This document shows positions 16,105 through 25,405 of a DNA stretch of 64,000 bases, one piece after another. Position 1 is the first letter of the stretch. Every line of letters starts with the position of its first letter. Source of the DNA: UBA2767 sp965228625 (GTDB lineage: Bacteria > Pseudomonadota > Alphaproteobacteria > Rhizobiales > Methyloligellaceae); contig OZ245829.1 of NCBI GenBank assembly GCA_965228625.1, positions 3,224,001 to 3,288,000 on the forward strand. The letters run 5' to 3'. The position numbers were made by a program, and so were the translations under genes. The notes beneath the pieces were generated by a model. The model was given only the letters and a program-made list of their open reading frames with translations, ran no database searches and had not been told where the DNA came from.

Positions 16105-17928
16105 ATGGAGAATGAAAAACTCCTGTCGGTTTCGGACCTGACCGTCTCGTTCAGAGGCAACGGCCGATGGCACTCGGTTGCCAGGAACCTCTCGTTCGAC
16201 GTCGGGGCAGGGGAGACGCTGGCCATCGTCGGCGAGTCCGGTTCCGGAAAAAGCGTTACCGCGCTGGCCCTGATGCGGCTGTTGCCAGCTTCAAACTCCC
16301 GGGTGGCCGGTGCGGCCCGTTTCGGCGGGCGGGAGCTGTTGTCTCTTGACGAGGAAGCCATGTGTGAGGTCCGCGGCAATGAGATCGCAATGATCTTTCA
16401 GGAGCCGATGACCAGTCTCAATCCCGTCATGCGGATTGGCGAGCAGATCGGCGAATCCCTGCTCTATCACCGGGGGCTGGAGGGTGCCGCCGCCGAGGCC
16501 GAGGTCATACGCATTCTCGATCTGGTCAGGATTCCCGCGGCGCGCGAGCGACTTCGCGACTATCCGCATCGCTTTTCCGGCGGAATGCGCCAGCGCGTGA
16601 TGATTGCCATGGCGTTGGCCTGCCAGCCCAGGCTGCTCATTGCCGACGAACCAACCACGGCTCTTGACGTTACGGTTCAGGCGCAAATCCTGACGCTCAT
16701 TCGAACGCTCCAGGCCGAGCTTCGCATGGCGGTCATGTTCATCACCCATGACATGGGTGTCGTGGCGGAGATATCGGACCGTACGCTCGTCATGCGCAAT
16801 GGTGACCTTGTGGAACAGGCCGCCACTGAAACCCTGTTCCGCTCGCCGCGCCACCCCTACACGAAGGCGCTATTGGGGGCCGTGCCTCGCCTCGGCTCCA
16901 TGCGAAATGAACCGAGACCGAAGCGCCTGGTCGTGCTTGATCCCGATACGGGCAAACCGGTTCCTCAGCCAAAGTCCAACGGGCAACCGAACGGCCGGGC
17001 GCAAGAGCAGATCCTCGAGGTCAGCAACCTGAGCGCACGGTTCGAGTTGCGCGATGGGCTGCTGCGGCGTGTCCGCGGACGCGTGCACGCGGTCGAGAAT
17101 GTGTCCTTTACGATTGACGTTGGGGAAACGCTTTCGCTCGTCGGCGAATCCGGCTGCGGCAAGTCGACGACCGGGCGATCCATCCTGCGCCTGATCGAAC
17201 CCACGGCCGGGTCGATCAGATTTGCCGGCGACGACGTTCGGGCGCTCAATCGCTCGGGGCTGGGTCGGCTGCGCAGATCGATGCAGATGATCTTTCAGGA
17301 TCCCTACGCCAGTCTCAATCCGCGCATGCCGGTCGGAAGGGCGATTGCCGAACCGATGATCGTGCATGGTGTGGCGAAGCGCGATCAGGTGCAGGAGGAG
17401 GTTTCGAAGCTGCTTGAAAGGGTGGGGCTGTCGCCGGACATGGCGAAACGTTACCCGCACGAGTTTTCGGGCGGACAGCGCCAGCGGCTCTGCATTGCGC
17501 GGGCGCTGTCGCTTTCGCCGCGTCTTCTCGTTGCCGATGAGGCCGTTTCCGCCCTCGACGTGTCCATCAAGGCGCAGGTGCTGAATCTCCTCCTTGATCT
17601 GCAGCAGGAGCTGGGACTGGCCTATCTGTTCATCTCCCACGACATGGCGGTGGTGGAGCAGATGAGCCACCGGGTTGCGGTGATGTATCTCGGCGAGATT
17701 GTCGAGATTGGGCCGCGCGCGGCAATCATCGGAAATCCTCAGCACAGCTATACGCAAAAGCTGATCGCGGCGGTTCCCGTGCCGGATCCGGCGCGACGCC
17801 GCCGCAACGACTTCCTCGCCGCCGACGAATTGCCGAGCCCGGTTCGACCGCCGGACTACCGCCCGCCGGAACGCCGTTGGCGCGAAGTGGCGCCCGGTCA
17901 TCTTGTGCAAGTGGAGGGCGAGGCGTGA
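16105..17928 (+). CDS. Dipeptide-type ABC transporter ATPase, two fused domains
   Basis: A 607-aa protein with two complete ATP-binding cassettes corresponding to DppD and DppF fused head to tail, as in GsiA-type ATPases. Walker A motifs are GESGSGKS (about 43-50) and GESGCGKST (about 346-354). The signature motifs are FSGGMRQRV and FSGGQRQRL, and the Walker B motifs LLIADEPTTALDV and LLVADEAVSALDV. Both domains end in the HPYTKALL/HSYTQKLI oligopeptide-transporter motif. The second Walker B has DEA in place of DEP, a common variant. It energises the adjacent permeases; the next gene overlaps its stop codon. Confidence 0.94.
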   Translation: MENEKLLSVSDLTVSFRGNGRWHSVARNLSFDVGAGETLAIVGESGSGKSVTALALMRLLPASNSRVAGAARFGGRELLSLDEEAMCEVRGNEIAMIFQEPMTSLNPVMRIGEQIGESLLYHRGLEGAAAEAEVIRILDLVRIPAARERLRDYPHRFSGGMRQRVMIAMALACQPRLLIADEPTTALDVTVQAQILTLIRTLQAELRMAVMFITHDMGVVAEISDRTLVMRNGDLVEQAATETLFRSPRHPYTKALLGAVPRLGSMRNEPRPKRLVVLDPDTGKPVPQPKSNGQPNGRAQEQILEVSNLSARFELRDGLLRRVRGRVHAVENVSFTIDVGETLSLVGESGCGKSTTGRSILRLIEPTAGSIRFAGDDVRALNRSGLGRLRRSMQMIFQDPYASLNPRMPVGRAIAEPMIVHGVAKRDQVQEEVSKLLERVGLSPDMAKRYPHEFSGGQRQRLCIARALSLSPRLLVADEAVSALDVSIKAQVLNLLLDLQQELGLAYLFISHDMAVVEQMSHRVAVMYLGEIVEIGPRAAIIGNPQHSYTQKLIAAVPVPDPARRRRNDFLAADELPSPVRPPDYRPPERRWREVAPGHLVQVEGEA

Positions 17929-19292
17929 CCAACCGGTCCGCGGTCTTCTATCGCGATTTCGGCGAGCCGCCGCTGCTGATCGTGCGTGGGCAAGGTGTAT
18001 ACCTCGAGGACTCCGAGGGCCGCCGTCACCTAGACGGCTCGGCGAGCGCGTCGGTCGTGGGCATCGGGCATGGCCGCCGCGAAATCTGGGAGGCCCTGGC
18101 GGCGGAAGGTGACCGCGTGACGTTCGTCTACAACGGGAGCTTCACGCATCCGTGGCAGGAAGAGCTGGCGTGCCGTATTCTCGACATTGCACCCGCCAAC
18201 ATGGCGCGTGTCTATTTCGTGTCGGGCGGCTCGGAGGCCAACGAATCCGCGTGGAAGCTGGCGCGGCAGTACTTCGTCGAGCAGGGCAAGCACCAGAAGT
18301 ACAAGGCGATCGCACGCTGGCAGAGCTATCACGGCGTGACCCTGGCCACCCTGTCGTTATCGGGGCGCACAAGCTGGCGTCAGATCTATTCTCCGCTGCT
18401 GCTGCATGTGCCGCACGTGTCACCGCCCTATGCGTATCGCTGCGCGTTCTGCAGGGGGGAGGCCGGCTGCACCAGTGAATGCGCGGAAGATCTCGAGCGA
18501 ACCATTCTTCTTGAAGGTCCGGAGACGGTTGCGGCCTTTTTTGCCGAACCGGTTGTTGGGACAACGGCTGTCGGTCTGGTGCCGCCACCGGACTACTACC
18601 GCCGGATACGCGAGATCTGCGACCGTTACGATGTCCTCTTCGTGGCGGACGAGGTGCTCTGCGGATACGGCCGTACGGGAACGGCATTTACGATCTCGCA
18701 GTGGGATGTCGAACCCGACATCATCACACTGGGCAAAGGGATCGGCAGCGGGTATGCCCCGCTCGCGGCCATGCTGGTTTCCGCGAACATCAGCGAGGTC
18801 CTTGGCCGGGGGTCCGGGCGTTTCGTACATGGGTTGACGTATAGCGGGACGCCGTCGGCGACGTTCGTGGGGCTCAAGGTCCATGAAATTATGCAGCGGG
18901 AGGGTCTGTTCACCAGAGCCCAGCGCCTTGGTCCGATCCTGAGAAAAAAGCTCGAGGCGCTCGCCGAGCGCCATGAGATCATCGGTGAGGTTCGCGGCAG
19001 GGGCTTGCTGCAGGGCATTGAACTCGTCGCGGATCAGACCTCCCGACGCCCCTATTCCCGGGACGCCGGTGTCACCGAAAAGGTCGTCAGGCATATGCGA
19101 AGCAACGGGGTGATCATTGCCGCGGGCGTGCCGCTTGCAAACTTCGGCCGCGATGGAGATCACCTTCAGATCAGTCCGCCTCTGATCGTCAGTGAGGACG
19201 AGATCGACATCATCATCGGCGCGCTGGACGCGGCACTGGGCGATGTTTCAAGGTCGGTAGATGCCGGCCGCCGATCGCGTTCCTTGCAATGA
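17925..19292 (+). CDS. Class III (omega) aminotransferase
   Basis: A 455-aa PLP enzyme of fold type I, class III. It has VYFVSGGSEANESAWKLARQY for the phosphate loop, VLFVADEVLCGYGRTG with the cofactor aspartate, and the PLP lysine K271 in ITLGKGIGSGYAPLAAM. The CAFCRGEAGCTSEC cysteine-rich insert is typical of a subgroup of these enzymes. The start is taken as the GTG at 17925, which overlaps the ATPase stop and has a GGAGGG site. It is the last gene of the IclR-linked operon, so it likely acts on the imported compound. Exact substrate unknown. Confidence 0.88.
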   Translation: MTNRSAVFYRDFGEPPLLIVRGQGVYLEDSEGRRHLDGSASASVVGIGHGRREIWEALAAEGDRVTFVYNGSFTHPWQEELACRILDIAPANMARVYFVSGGSEANESAWKLARQYFVEQGKHQKYKAIARWQSYHGVTLATLSLSGRTSWRQIYSPLLLHVPHVSPPYAYRCAFCRGEAGCTSECAEDLERTILLEGPETVAAFFAEPVVGTTAVGLVPPPDYYRRIREICDRYDVLFVADEVLCGYGRTGTAFTISQWDVEPDIITLGKGIGSGYAPLAAMLVSANISEVLGRGSGRFVHGLTYSGTPSATFVGLKVHEIMQREGLFTRAQRLGPILRKKLEALAERHEIIGEVRGRGLLQGIELVADQTSRRPYSRDAGVTEKVVRHMRSNGVIIAAGVPLANFGRDGDHLQISPPLIVSEDEIDIIIGALDAALGDVSRSVDAGRRSRSLQ

Positions 19293-19324
19293 CCGGCCTT
19301 GGCCTCGGGCAGCACGCGCCGGCG

Positions 19325-20092
19325 TCAAGGCACATAGATTTCTTTCTTCGCAATCTCATCGCCGATGAGTTGTGCGACATCTGCACGCCGGGCCGATGCC
19401 AATCTGTCCTTGCTTGCTGCAACGGAGATCGCGGCGATTGGCGTGCCGGATGTGTCGCGAACGGGAATGCCTATCGCAATCATGCCCGGAGTGATCTCTT
19501 CGTCGTGCAGCGCATATCCGAGCTGCCGCGCTGTCTCGATCAGGCTCGCAAGTTTGGCCTGTGTAATTCCAAACGCGCGCCGGTCCTGCTTGTAGGTGCT
19601 GACGATGCGATCGCGTTCCGCGTCGGGCTGGAATGCGAGGATCGCCAGAGGGGCTGCCCCGATGCCCAGAGGGCGTCGTGCACCAACTTCGACCGGTAGT
19701 GCCTTGAGCGGATACGACCCCTCCTGCCGGTCAACGTATACGGCCTCATCGCCCAGTCGCGTTGCCAGATAGACAGTATCCTCGGATTTCGTACAGATCG
19801 CCTGCAGGGTCGGTTTCATCTGCTTAACCAGACCGTATCTCTTACGTCCGGCGGCCGCCCATTTCATGATTCTCAGACCTATGAAAAAACGCCCGCTGAC
19901 GGGATCGTGACTCACGAGTTCGCTTTCGACGAGGCCGGCCAAAATGCGATGCAGCGTGGCTTTGCCTAAGCCGGTTTCCTGCACCACGTCGGTCAGTCTC
20001 AGGCCGTCATTGGGATGGTCGGCGAGGGCATCGAGCACACGCGTCAATCTCCGCGTGTTCTGATGTTTACCGTCTGTCTTTTCCTGTTTCAT
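19325..20092 (-). CDS. IclR family transcriptional regulator (second)
   Basis: A 255-aa IclR protein with a winged helix-turn-helix (about residues 12-70; LRLTDVVQETGLGKATLHRILAGLVESELVS) and an IclR effector domain (GIGAAPLAILAFQPDAERDRIV, then ITPGMIAIGIPVRDTSGTPIAAISV). It lies divergent to the TAXI binding-protein gene. A box related to the two downstream operator pairs overlaps its own start codon (20086-20102), which points to autorepression and control of the 20236-31377 locus. The class III aminotransferase gene ends 32 bp away in convergent orientation. Confidence 0.92.
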   Translation of the reverse strand: MKQEKTDGKHQNTRRLTRVLDALADHPNDGLRLTDVVQETGLGKATLHRILAGLVESELVSHDPVSGRFFIGLRIMKWAAAGRKRYGLVKQMKPTLQAICTKSEDTVYLATRLGDEAVYVDRQEGSYPLKALPVEVGARRPLGIGAAPLAILAFQPDAERDRIVSTYKQDRRAFGITQAKLASLIETARQLGYALHDEEITPGMIAIGIPVRDTSGTPIAAISVAASKDRLASARRADVAQLIGDEIAKKEIYVP

Positions 20093-20102
20093 TCAGTCGA
20101 AC
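20086..20102. promoter_or_regulatory. Operator-like box overlapping the IclR start
   Basis: GTTTCATTCAGTCGAAC matches the box GTTTCGTTTAATCGAAC at 20184-20200 in 14 of 17 positions. It covers the start codon (cat at 20090-20092) of the IclR gene, a position suited to autorepression. Only one box is visible here, unlike the tandem pairs in front of the transport genes. Confidence 0.55.
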
Positions 20103-20163
20103 TTAACGCGATGCGACGCATCCGGCTAGGTGTCGCTTGACAGTCTGCAACCCTATCAAATAA

Positions 20164-20200
20164 GTTTCGTATAACAAAACAAAGTTTCGTTTAATCGAAC
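20164..20200. promoter_or_regulatory. Tandem IclR-type operator pair before the TAXI gene
   Basis: Two 17-bp boxes, GTTTCGTATAACAAAAC (20164-20180) and GTTTCGTTTAATCGAAC (20184-20200), lie 20 bp apart centre to centre, two helical turns. Both are imperfect palindromes; the second has TTCG...CGAA ends. The same pair with the same spacing recurs at 24315-24351. The arrangement fits binding of two regulator dimers on one DNA face. Confidence 0.7.
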
Positions 20201-20235
20201 ATTACACATAGCAGAGTACTAAGGGAGAATCGCAA

Positions 20236-21237
20236 ATGGCTATCCACCACCTTCGGGGCAGGCGTCGTTTTCTGACGACAATGTTCGGCATCGCATTCAT
20301 TGGATGCGCCTGGGCGCCGGCGCAAGCGGAGACCAAGCTCGCGATTGCGGCGACTGGCCAGACCTCGTCGTTTTACGCCTACCACACGGCCGTTTCGCAG
20401 TTGCTTGGGAAGGTCGCCCCTGATCTCAATGTCAGCGTGATGGAAACGGGCGGATCCGTGGAAAACCTGAAACTGCTCAATCGCGGGCAGGCCGACTGGG
20501 GACAGTTTGCCGAGCCGGTTTTCTACGAGAAGTATGCCGGCATTGGTGGTGCAGCCAAGAAGGGGCCGAACTCGAAGCTCCGGTTCCTTGCGCCGGTGAC
20601 ACAGGTGGCTTTCTATCCGGTCGTGAATGCCGACGCCGGCGTGAGCGCATTGTCCGATCTGTCGGGTAAATCATACGGACCGGGCAGTACGGGCAGCAAC
20701 ACCGAGCGTCTGACCATGGATTTGTTCGGGTCTATCGGTGTGAAGCCCACCTATATGAAAGGCAGCTACGGCGACCTCGTGGCTGCAATGAAGGACAGGC
20801 GGATCGTCGGATACACGAAGGCGGGATCGCTGACGACCCAGGATTCCACAATCATGGACGTGAAATCGTCGGTGCCGGTCAAAATCCTCGGTTACTCCGG
20901 TGATCAGGTCGAAGCCATCAAAAAGAAGTTCCCGCATTATCTTTTTGTATCGCTGGACAAGACCCCATACGGCGACGATCCCGTCACGCTGAACAATGTT
21001 GTCCTGATCAATGGGACAACATCCGATCTCCCTGAGGAGGTGGGATATCGCGTCTTCAAGGCACTCGTTGAGCACAACGACGAGATTGCCAAGGTCTACA
21101 AGCCTGCGGCGGGTGCCGACATCGTCAAGCTCACGCTTGAATCCGCAAAGACGCCGCTGCACGCAGGCGTCGTGCGGTATCTGCGGGAAAAAGGTCACAC
21201 GGTCCCGGCTTCGCTGGTTCCTCCCGAAGTGAAGTAG
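20236..21237 (+). CDS. TAXI family TRAP transporter solute-binding protein
   Basis: A 333-aa periplasmic protein of the TAXI (TRAP-associated extracytoplasmic immunogenic) family. An arginine-rich signal peptide ends near residue 31 (APAQA-ETK). The mature start LAIAATGQTSSFYAYHTAVSQLL and the segments METGGSVENLKLLNRGQADWGQ and GKSYGPGSTGSNTE are the TAXI signatures. It should deliver a ligand, often a dicarboxylate or hydroxy acid, to the fused permease encoded next. A GGGAGAA site precedes the ATG. The operator pair lies 36-72 bp upstream. Confidence 0.92.
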   Translation: MAIHHLRGRRRFLTTMFGIAFIGCAWAPAQAETKLAIAATGQTSSFYAYHTAVSQLLGKVAPDLNVSVMETGGSVENLKLLNRGQADWGQFAEPVFYEKYAGIGGAAKKGPNSKLRFLAPVTQVAFYPVVNADAGVSALSDLSGKSYGPGSTGSNTERLTMDLFGSIGVKPTYMKGSYGDLVAAMKDRRIVGYTKAGSLTTQDSTIMDVKSSVPVKILGYSGDQVEAIKKKFPHYLFVSLDKTPYGDDPVTLNNVVLINGTTSDLPEEVGYRVFKALVEHNDEIAKVYKPAAGADIVKLTLESAKTPLHAGVVRYLREKGHTVPASLVPPEVK

Positions 21238-21348
21238 CATCGCTCCGATCGTGCGACGCCGCCGGTGCTCAGGCGCCGGCGGCTCCTTCCCAATCTGCTT
21301 GCCAGCGCTCGCACGTCTTTCCTGCCCCAGTGTCATTTGTTCTCAGGC

Positions 21349-23262
21349 ATGCCCGTCGACTCAACAAAGTTCAGAACCCGCATTGCGGCAGTGATCGCCT
21401 TTTCCCTTGCAGCGTTTCATCTCTACACTGCGGGCTTCGGGCAACTGCCGGATTTGATGCAGCGCTCTCTTCACGTCTGTGGTGCCCTGGCACTGGCGTT
21501 CCTGCTGTATCCGCTCCTCGGTGATCGCAATGCATCCAAACATCCCGCGATCTCCATCCTGGATTTAATTCTCGCGGCACTGGCGTTGTTCGTCGCCGGC
21601 TACATGCTCGTTCGATATGACGTCATGACGTCGATCGACTACGAAGCCTCGAATCTGGATTTATGGGTCGGGGGGCTCCTCATCATCCTGCTGCTGGATG
21701 CGGCGCGGCGTGTCATCGGGTGGTTCCTCCCGATCCTCTCCCTGATCCTCATCGCCTATACACTCTTTGGCTCCGCGATCCCCGGCACGTTCGGCCATCG
21801 CGGAATCAGTCTCGACTTGATGATCGAGATCCTCTTCACCACGCAGCGTGGCATCTGGGGTGTGGTCACCGGCATCTCGGCCACGGTGATTGCCGTTTTC
21901 GTTGTCTTTGGAGCCGTACTTTTCGCCTGTGGCGGCGGCAAGACCTTCATGGACATTGCCTTGTGGATCAGCGGCCGCAGCACCGGTGGGGCAGCGAAGG
22001 TTGCGGTCGTTGCCAGTGGCCTTTTCGGCTCTCTCTCCGGTTCCGCTGCGGCAAACATCGCCACAACCGGAGCGTTCACGATACCCATGATGGTCAGGCT
22101 CGGTTACAAGCGGCCGTTTGCGTCGGCAGTCGAAGCCGTTGCATCGAGCGGAGGGCAGCTCATGCCGCCGATCATGGGGGCGGGGGCCTTCGTTATGGCC
22201 GAACTCCTTGGGGTACCCTATGCCAGCGTCGCGGCCGCAGCCTTGATGCCGGCATTGCTGTTTTACGGGGCCGTATTCCTGAGCATTCATCTGGAAAGCG
22301 GACGGCTTGGATACGAGCCCGTTCCTTCAGATGACATCCCGAAGCCGCGGGAGTTCCTTGCTCCGACGAACTCTCTGCCGCTTCTTGTCCCTTTGTCCCT
22401 GCTGATCGGCCTGCTGGTCCGGGGCTATACGCCGACCTATGCAGCATTCTGGGCGGTCGTGTCGGCAATCGGACTATTCCTGGTGTTGAGAACGATCACG
22501 TCCAACCGAAAAGGGGAGCTCTCGGATCTCAAGAACGCATTCATTGTGGCCGGAAAAGGTCTCGTGACCGTCGCCGTATTGATTGCGTGCGCTCAGATCA
22601 TCGTCGGGCTCATCGCGGCGACCGGTGTCGGCGTCAAGATATCAGGATTGATCGTCTCTGTTGGCGGCCACAGCCTGGCATTGTCAATGGTTCTTGCGAT
22701 GTGCTTGTCGATCGTTCTGGGCATGGGGTTGCCGACAACCGCCGCCTACTTACTGGCTGCGACGGTTGTCGCTCCCGCGCTCGCGCTGTTGGGAATCTCC
22801 GATATCTCGGCCCATCTCTTCATCTTCTACTTTGCGATCCTGGCAGGGCTCACGCCACCGGTTTGTGGCGCCGTATTTATCGCCGCGGCCATTGCTCAGA
22901 CGCCCTGGACCGGAACACTTTCCTATACATTCAGAATAGCGACGACCGCGTTTCTCATTCCCTATCTGTTTGTGCAGCATGAGGCCTTGCTGATGACGGG
23001 GCTGAATGTCGAAGGTCTCATTCGCATTGCGCAGGCGGCGTGCGTCGTCTTCGCGGTGGCCGTTGCCGGTGTTGGCAGTTTCTACGGGCCGATCCGCCCG
23101 CTCAGACGCTTGGCCATGCTGTTGGCGGCATGCGCCGTATTTGTCGGATCCGATCACGTCGCGCTCGGCGGCACGGCAGTCCTGCTTGGCCTGCTTGTGG
23201 CTCAGGTCTTCACTCACCACCACACGACAAAGGAGCAGCCTCGTGTCCTCCCGGATGGATAA
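21349..23262 (+). CDS. TAXI-type TRAP transporter fused permease (4TM-12TM)
   Basis: A 637-aa inner-membrane protein combining the small (DctQ-like, four helices) and large (DctM-like, about twelve helices) TRAP subunits, as usual in TAXI systems. DctM-type motifs include FGSLSGSAAANIATTGAFTIPMMVRLGY, AVASSGGQLMPPIMGAGAFVMAE and LGMGLPTTAAYL. The ATG at 21349 is selected because the upstream open frame is arginine-rich and dissimilar. The following SDR gene begins inside its last 20 bases. Transport is driven by an ion gradient, not ATP. Confidence 0.92.
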   Translation: MPVDSTKFRTRIAAVIAFSLAAFHLYTAGFGQLPDLMQRSLHVCGALALAFLLYPLLGDRNASKHPAISILDLILAALALFVAGYMLVRYDVMTSIDYEASNLDLWVGGLLIILLLDAARRVIGWFLPILSLILIAYTLFGSAIPGTFGHRGISLDLMIEILFTTQRGIWGVVTGISATVIAVFVVFGAVLFACGGGKTFMDIALWISGRSTGGAAKVAVVASGLFGSLSGSAAANIATTGAFTIPMMVRLGYKRPFASAVEAVASSGGQLMPPIMGAGAFVMAELLGVPYASVAAAALMPALLFYGAVFLSIHLESGRLGYEPVPSDDIPKPREFLAPTNSLPLLVPLSLLIGLLVRGYTPTYAAFWAVVSAIGLFLVLRTITSNRKGELSDLKNAFIVAGKGLVTVAVLIACAQIIVGLIAATGVGVKISGLIVSVGGHSLALSMVLAMCLSIVLGMGLPTTAAYLLAATVVAPALALLGISDISAHLFIFYFAILAGLTPPVCGAVFIAAAIAQTPWTGTLSYTFRIATTAFLIPYLFVQHEALLMTGLNVEGLIRIAQAACVVFAVAVAGVGSFYGPIRPLRRLAMLLAACAVFVGSDHVALGGTAVLLGLLVAQVFTHHHTTKEQPRVLPDG

Positions 23263-24091
23263 GCAGGTGCGGTCGCGGTCGTGCGAAAGCAACGCCGAAC
23301 CGCCCCCGCTCACCGGCAAGACAGCCGTGGTGATCGGCGGTGGTTCGGTCGCGCCAGGGTGGGGTATTGGAAAGGCGGTTGCCGTCGCTTTTGCAAGGTC
23401 AGGCGCTTCGGTCGCGGTCGCCGATATAAACCTGGATGCCGCTGACGAGACCGCCGATATCATCAAGGAACAGGGTGGTTCCGCCGCCTCGTTCGTGGTG
23501 AATGCGTCAGAAGAAGACAGCGTCAAACAGGTCATTGATCAGGCACTTGAAAAGTGGGGCAGGATCGACGTCCTGCACAACAATGTCGGTATCGGCAAGG
23601 CGGGCGACCCGGAACAGACGACCGCAGGCGATTGGCGCGGCATCTGTGATGCGAACATCGTTTCGCTCCACATCTGCTCGCAGGCTGTCTTGCCGCACAT
23701 GAAAGCCCAACGCGGTGGCGTCATCCTCACAACATCATCGATCGCCGGCTTGCGGCATATCGGTTTTCCGCATCTCCCTTACGGAGTGACGAAGGCAGCG
23801 GCGAACCATTTCACACGGTTGATGGCGGTCGAGTACGCGTCCTATGGCGTCCGTGTGAACGCCATCGTTGTCGGTCTGGTCGATACGCCGAGAATTCACG
23901 TCAATCTTGGCTCCGCATACGCCGACTCTGAAGAGATGGTCGGGAAACGTAATCGCCAGATCCCGCTCGGGTTCATGGGCAGTGCGTGGGACGTGGCCCA
24001 TGCTGCGGCGTTCCTGGCTTCAGATCGCGCGCGGTACATCACGGGAGCCGAGCTTGTTGTCGATGGCGGCTTGACGGCGACGACGCGTTGA
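23243..24091 (+). CDS. SDR family oxidoreductase
   Basis: A 282-aa short-chain dehydrogenase/reductase. The nucleotide-binding motif is expanded (GGGSVAPGWGIGKA, about 32-45), followed by ADINL for the adenosine ribose and the HNNVGIG strand. The catalytic residues are S165 or S166, Y180 and K184 in PYGVTKAAANHF. D61 after the second strand suggests NAD preference. The start is the GTG at 23243 because AGGAG lies 7 bp upstream; it overlaps the TRAP permease by 20 bp. It probably oxidises a hydroxyl of the imported compound or of a breakdown product. Confidence 0.9.
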   Translation: MSSRMDKQVRSRSCESNAEPPPLTGKTAVVIGGGSVAPGWGIGKAVAVAFARSGASVAVADINLDAADETADIIKEQGGSAASFVVNASEEDSVKQVIDQALEKWGRIDVLHNNVGIGKAGDPEQTTAGDWRGICDANIVSLHICSQAVLPHMKAQRGGVILTTSSIAGLRHIGFPHLPYGVTKAAANHFTRLMAVEYASYGVRVNAIVVGLVDTPRIHVNLGSAYADSEEMVGKRNRQIPLGFMGSAWDVAHAAAFLASDRARYITGAELVVDGGLTATTR

Positions 24092-24314
24092 CTCACCTGC
24101 GGCTCGCGCAACCGGGTGATGTCAGAAGGGATGGCGTGAAAGGTCGCTCGTTGTGTTCCCCCAAAAGGCAAATGACCGCGATACCTGCCGGTGCGGCAAC
24201 GAGGCATGTTCGGGAACCATTTGTCCTCTGTTCGCGTCTTTTCGTCATGGATCACTGCAGAGAAATCGCTTGAGACGCTTCGACGACTTGACAGTGCCAA
24301 ACGAACCAACATAT

Positions 24315-24351
24315 GTTTTGTTTAACAAAACTATGTTTCGTTAAATCGAAC
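24315..24351. promoter_or_regulatory. Second tandem operator pair, before dctP
   Basis: GTTTTGTTTAACAAAAC (24315-24331) and GTTTCGTTAAATCGAAC (24335-24351) repeat the layout seen at 20164-20200, including the 20-bp centre spacing. The first box is a perfect palindrome except at its middle base. About 40 bp downstream is the dctP-like gene. This implies a second promoter of the same regulon inside the locus. Confidence 0.7.
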
Positions 24352-24389
24352 AACACGCCGCCACACTTCGTTCTCAGGGAGGAACAGGA

Positions 24390-25373
24390 ATGAAGAAATT
24401 CATCAGGACAGTTGCGTTTGCATGCGGGCTGCTAACCGGATTCGGCGCTGCACATGCGGGACAGTCATGGACGGGATATACCTATCTGGCGAGCGATGCC
24501 TTGCCCGGCTCGAAGAACCTGATTGCTCTGGCCAGGGAGTTCACCGAGAAGACAAACGGCGAAGTTGAGCTGGACATCAATCTGGCCGGCTCGCTCGGAA
24601 TCAAGGCTGCCGATATCACGCAATCCGTCGGCTCCGGTGTCGTTCAGCTCGCAGCCGATGGCTTCTTCCTGGGGTCGGTCGAGGAGGGCGGCGTCCTGCG
24701 CCTGCCGATGCTCTTCACGAGCAAAGAGCAGTTCGACCAGGGGCTGGAGGTGATGACGTCATATCTGGAGGAGGCGTTCGCCGAAAAGGGCGTCGTGCTT
24801 CTTGCCCAGTATCTCTATCCCCTGCAGGTCAGTTGGGGCAGCTACGACATCAAATCGCTCGACGATCTCAAAGGGCACAAGCTGCGGGTTTCTTCCCCGG
24901 AACAAGGCGCCTTTGTCAGCGCGTTCGGCGGCTCCCCGGTCACTATCGGCGGTGCGGAGGTGCCGACGGCGCTGCAGACAGGCGTCGTGCAAGGCGTGTT
25001 CACGGCATCCGTAGGTGGCGGCAGACTGTGGAAGGACCAGCTCAAGTCGACCTACCGGCTTGGTCCGAATTTTTTCAACAGCGCGATCATTGTGAACAAG
25101 GAGGCCTTCGAGGCGCTCTCACCGGAACACCAGAAACTGTTGCGGAACCTCGCGCAGAAATACGCGGGCCAGGCGACCGCCGAGAACATGCAAAACGAAG
25201 CCTCGGTGACCAAGGATCTGGCGAAGGGCGGCATCAAGGTCAACGAGCCAAGCGCGGCGGACGTCAAGAAGGCAACGGAAACCATGCAGCCTTTCTGGGC
25301 CGAATGGGCCAAGTCGAAAAACGACCGGACCCAAACGGCGCTCAAGAAAACCCTGAAAGCGCTTGGTCGTTAG
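24390..25373 (+). CDS. TRAP transporter solute-binding protein, DctP family
   Basis: A 327-aa periplasmic protein with a signal peptide ending near residue 23 (GAAHA-GQSW). The DctP fold markers are LAREFTEKTNGEVELDINLAGSLG, LKGHKLRVSSPEQGAFVSAFGGSPVTIGGAEVPTALQTGVVQGVF and the late NSAIIVNKEAFEALSPEHQKLL. The conserved arginine expected to bind the ligand carboxylate is in KLRVSS. A GGGAGG ribosome site precedes the ATG. DctQ and DctM homologues follow. With the TAXI system this gives the locus two separate TRAP importers. Confidence 0.93.
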   Translation: MKKFIRTVAFACGLLTGFGAAHAGQSWTGYTYLASDALPGSKNLIALAREFTEKTNGEVELDINLAGSLGIKAADITQSVGSGVVQLAADGFFLGSVEEGGVLRLPMLFTSKEQFDQGLEVMTSYLEEAFAEKGVVLLAQYLYPLQVSWGSYDIKSLDDLKGHKLRVSSPEQGAFVSAFGGSPVTIGGAEVPTALQTGVVQGVFTASVGGGRLWKDQLKSTYRLGPNFFNSAIIVNKEAFEALSPEHQKLLRNLAQKYAGQATAENMQNEASVTKDLAKGGIKVNEPSAADVKKATETMQPFWAEWAKSKNDRTQTALKKTLKALGR

Positions 25374-25405
25374 CCGCCGTGACGTCAACCGGGTCGACCA
25401 GCGAA

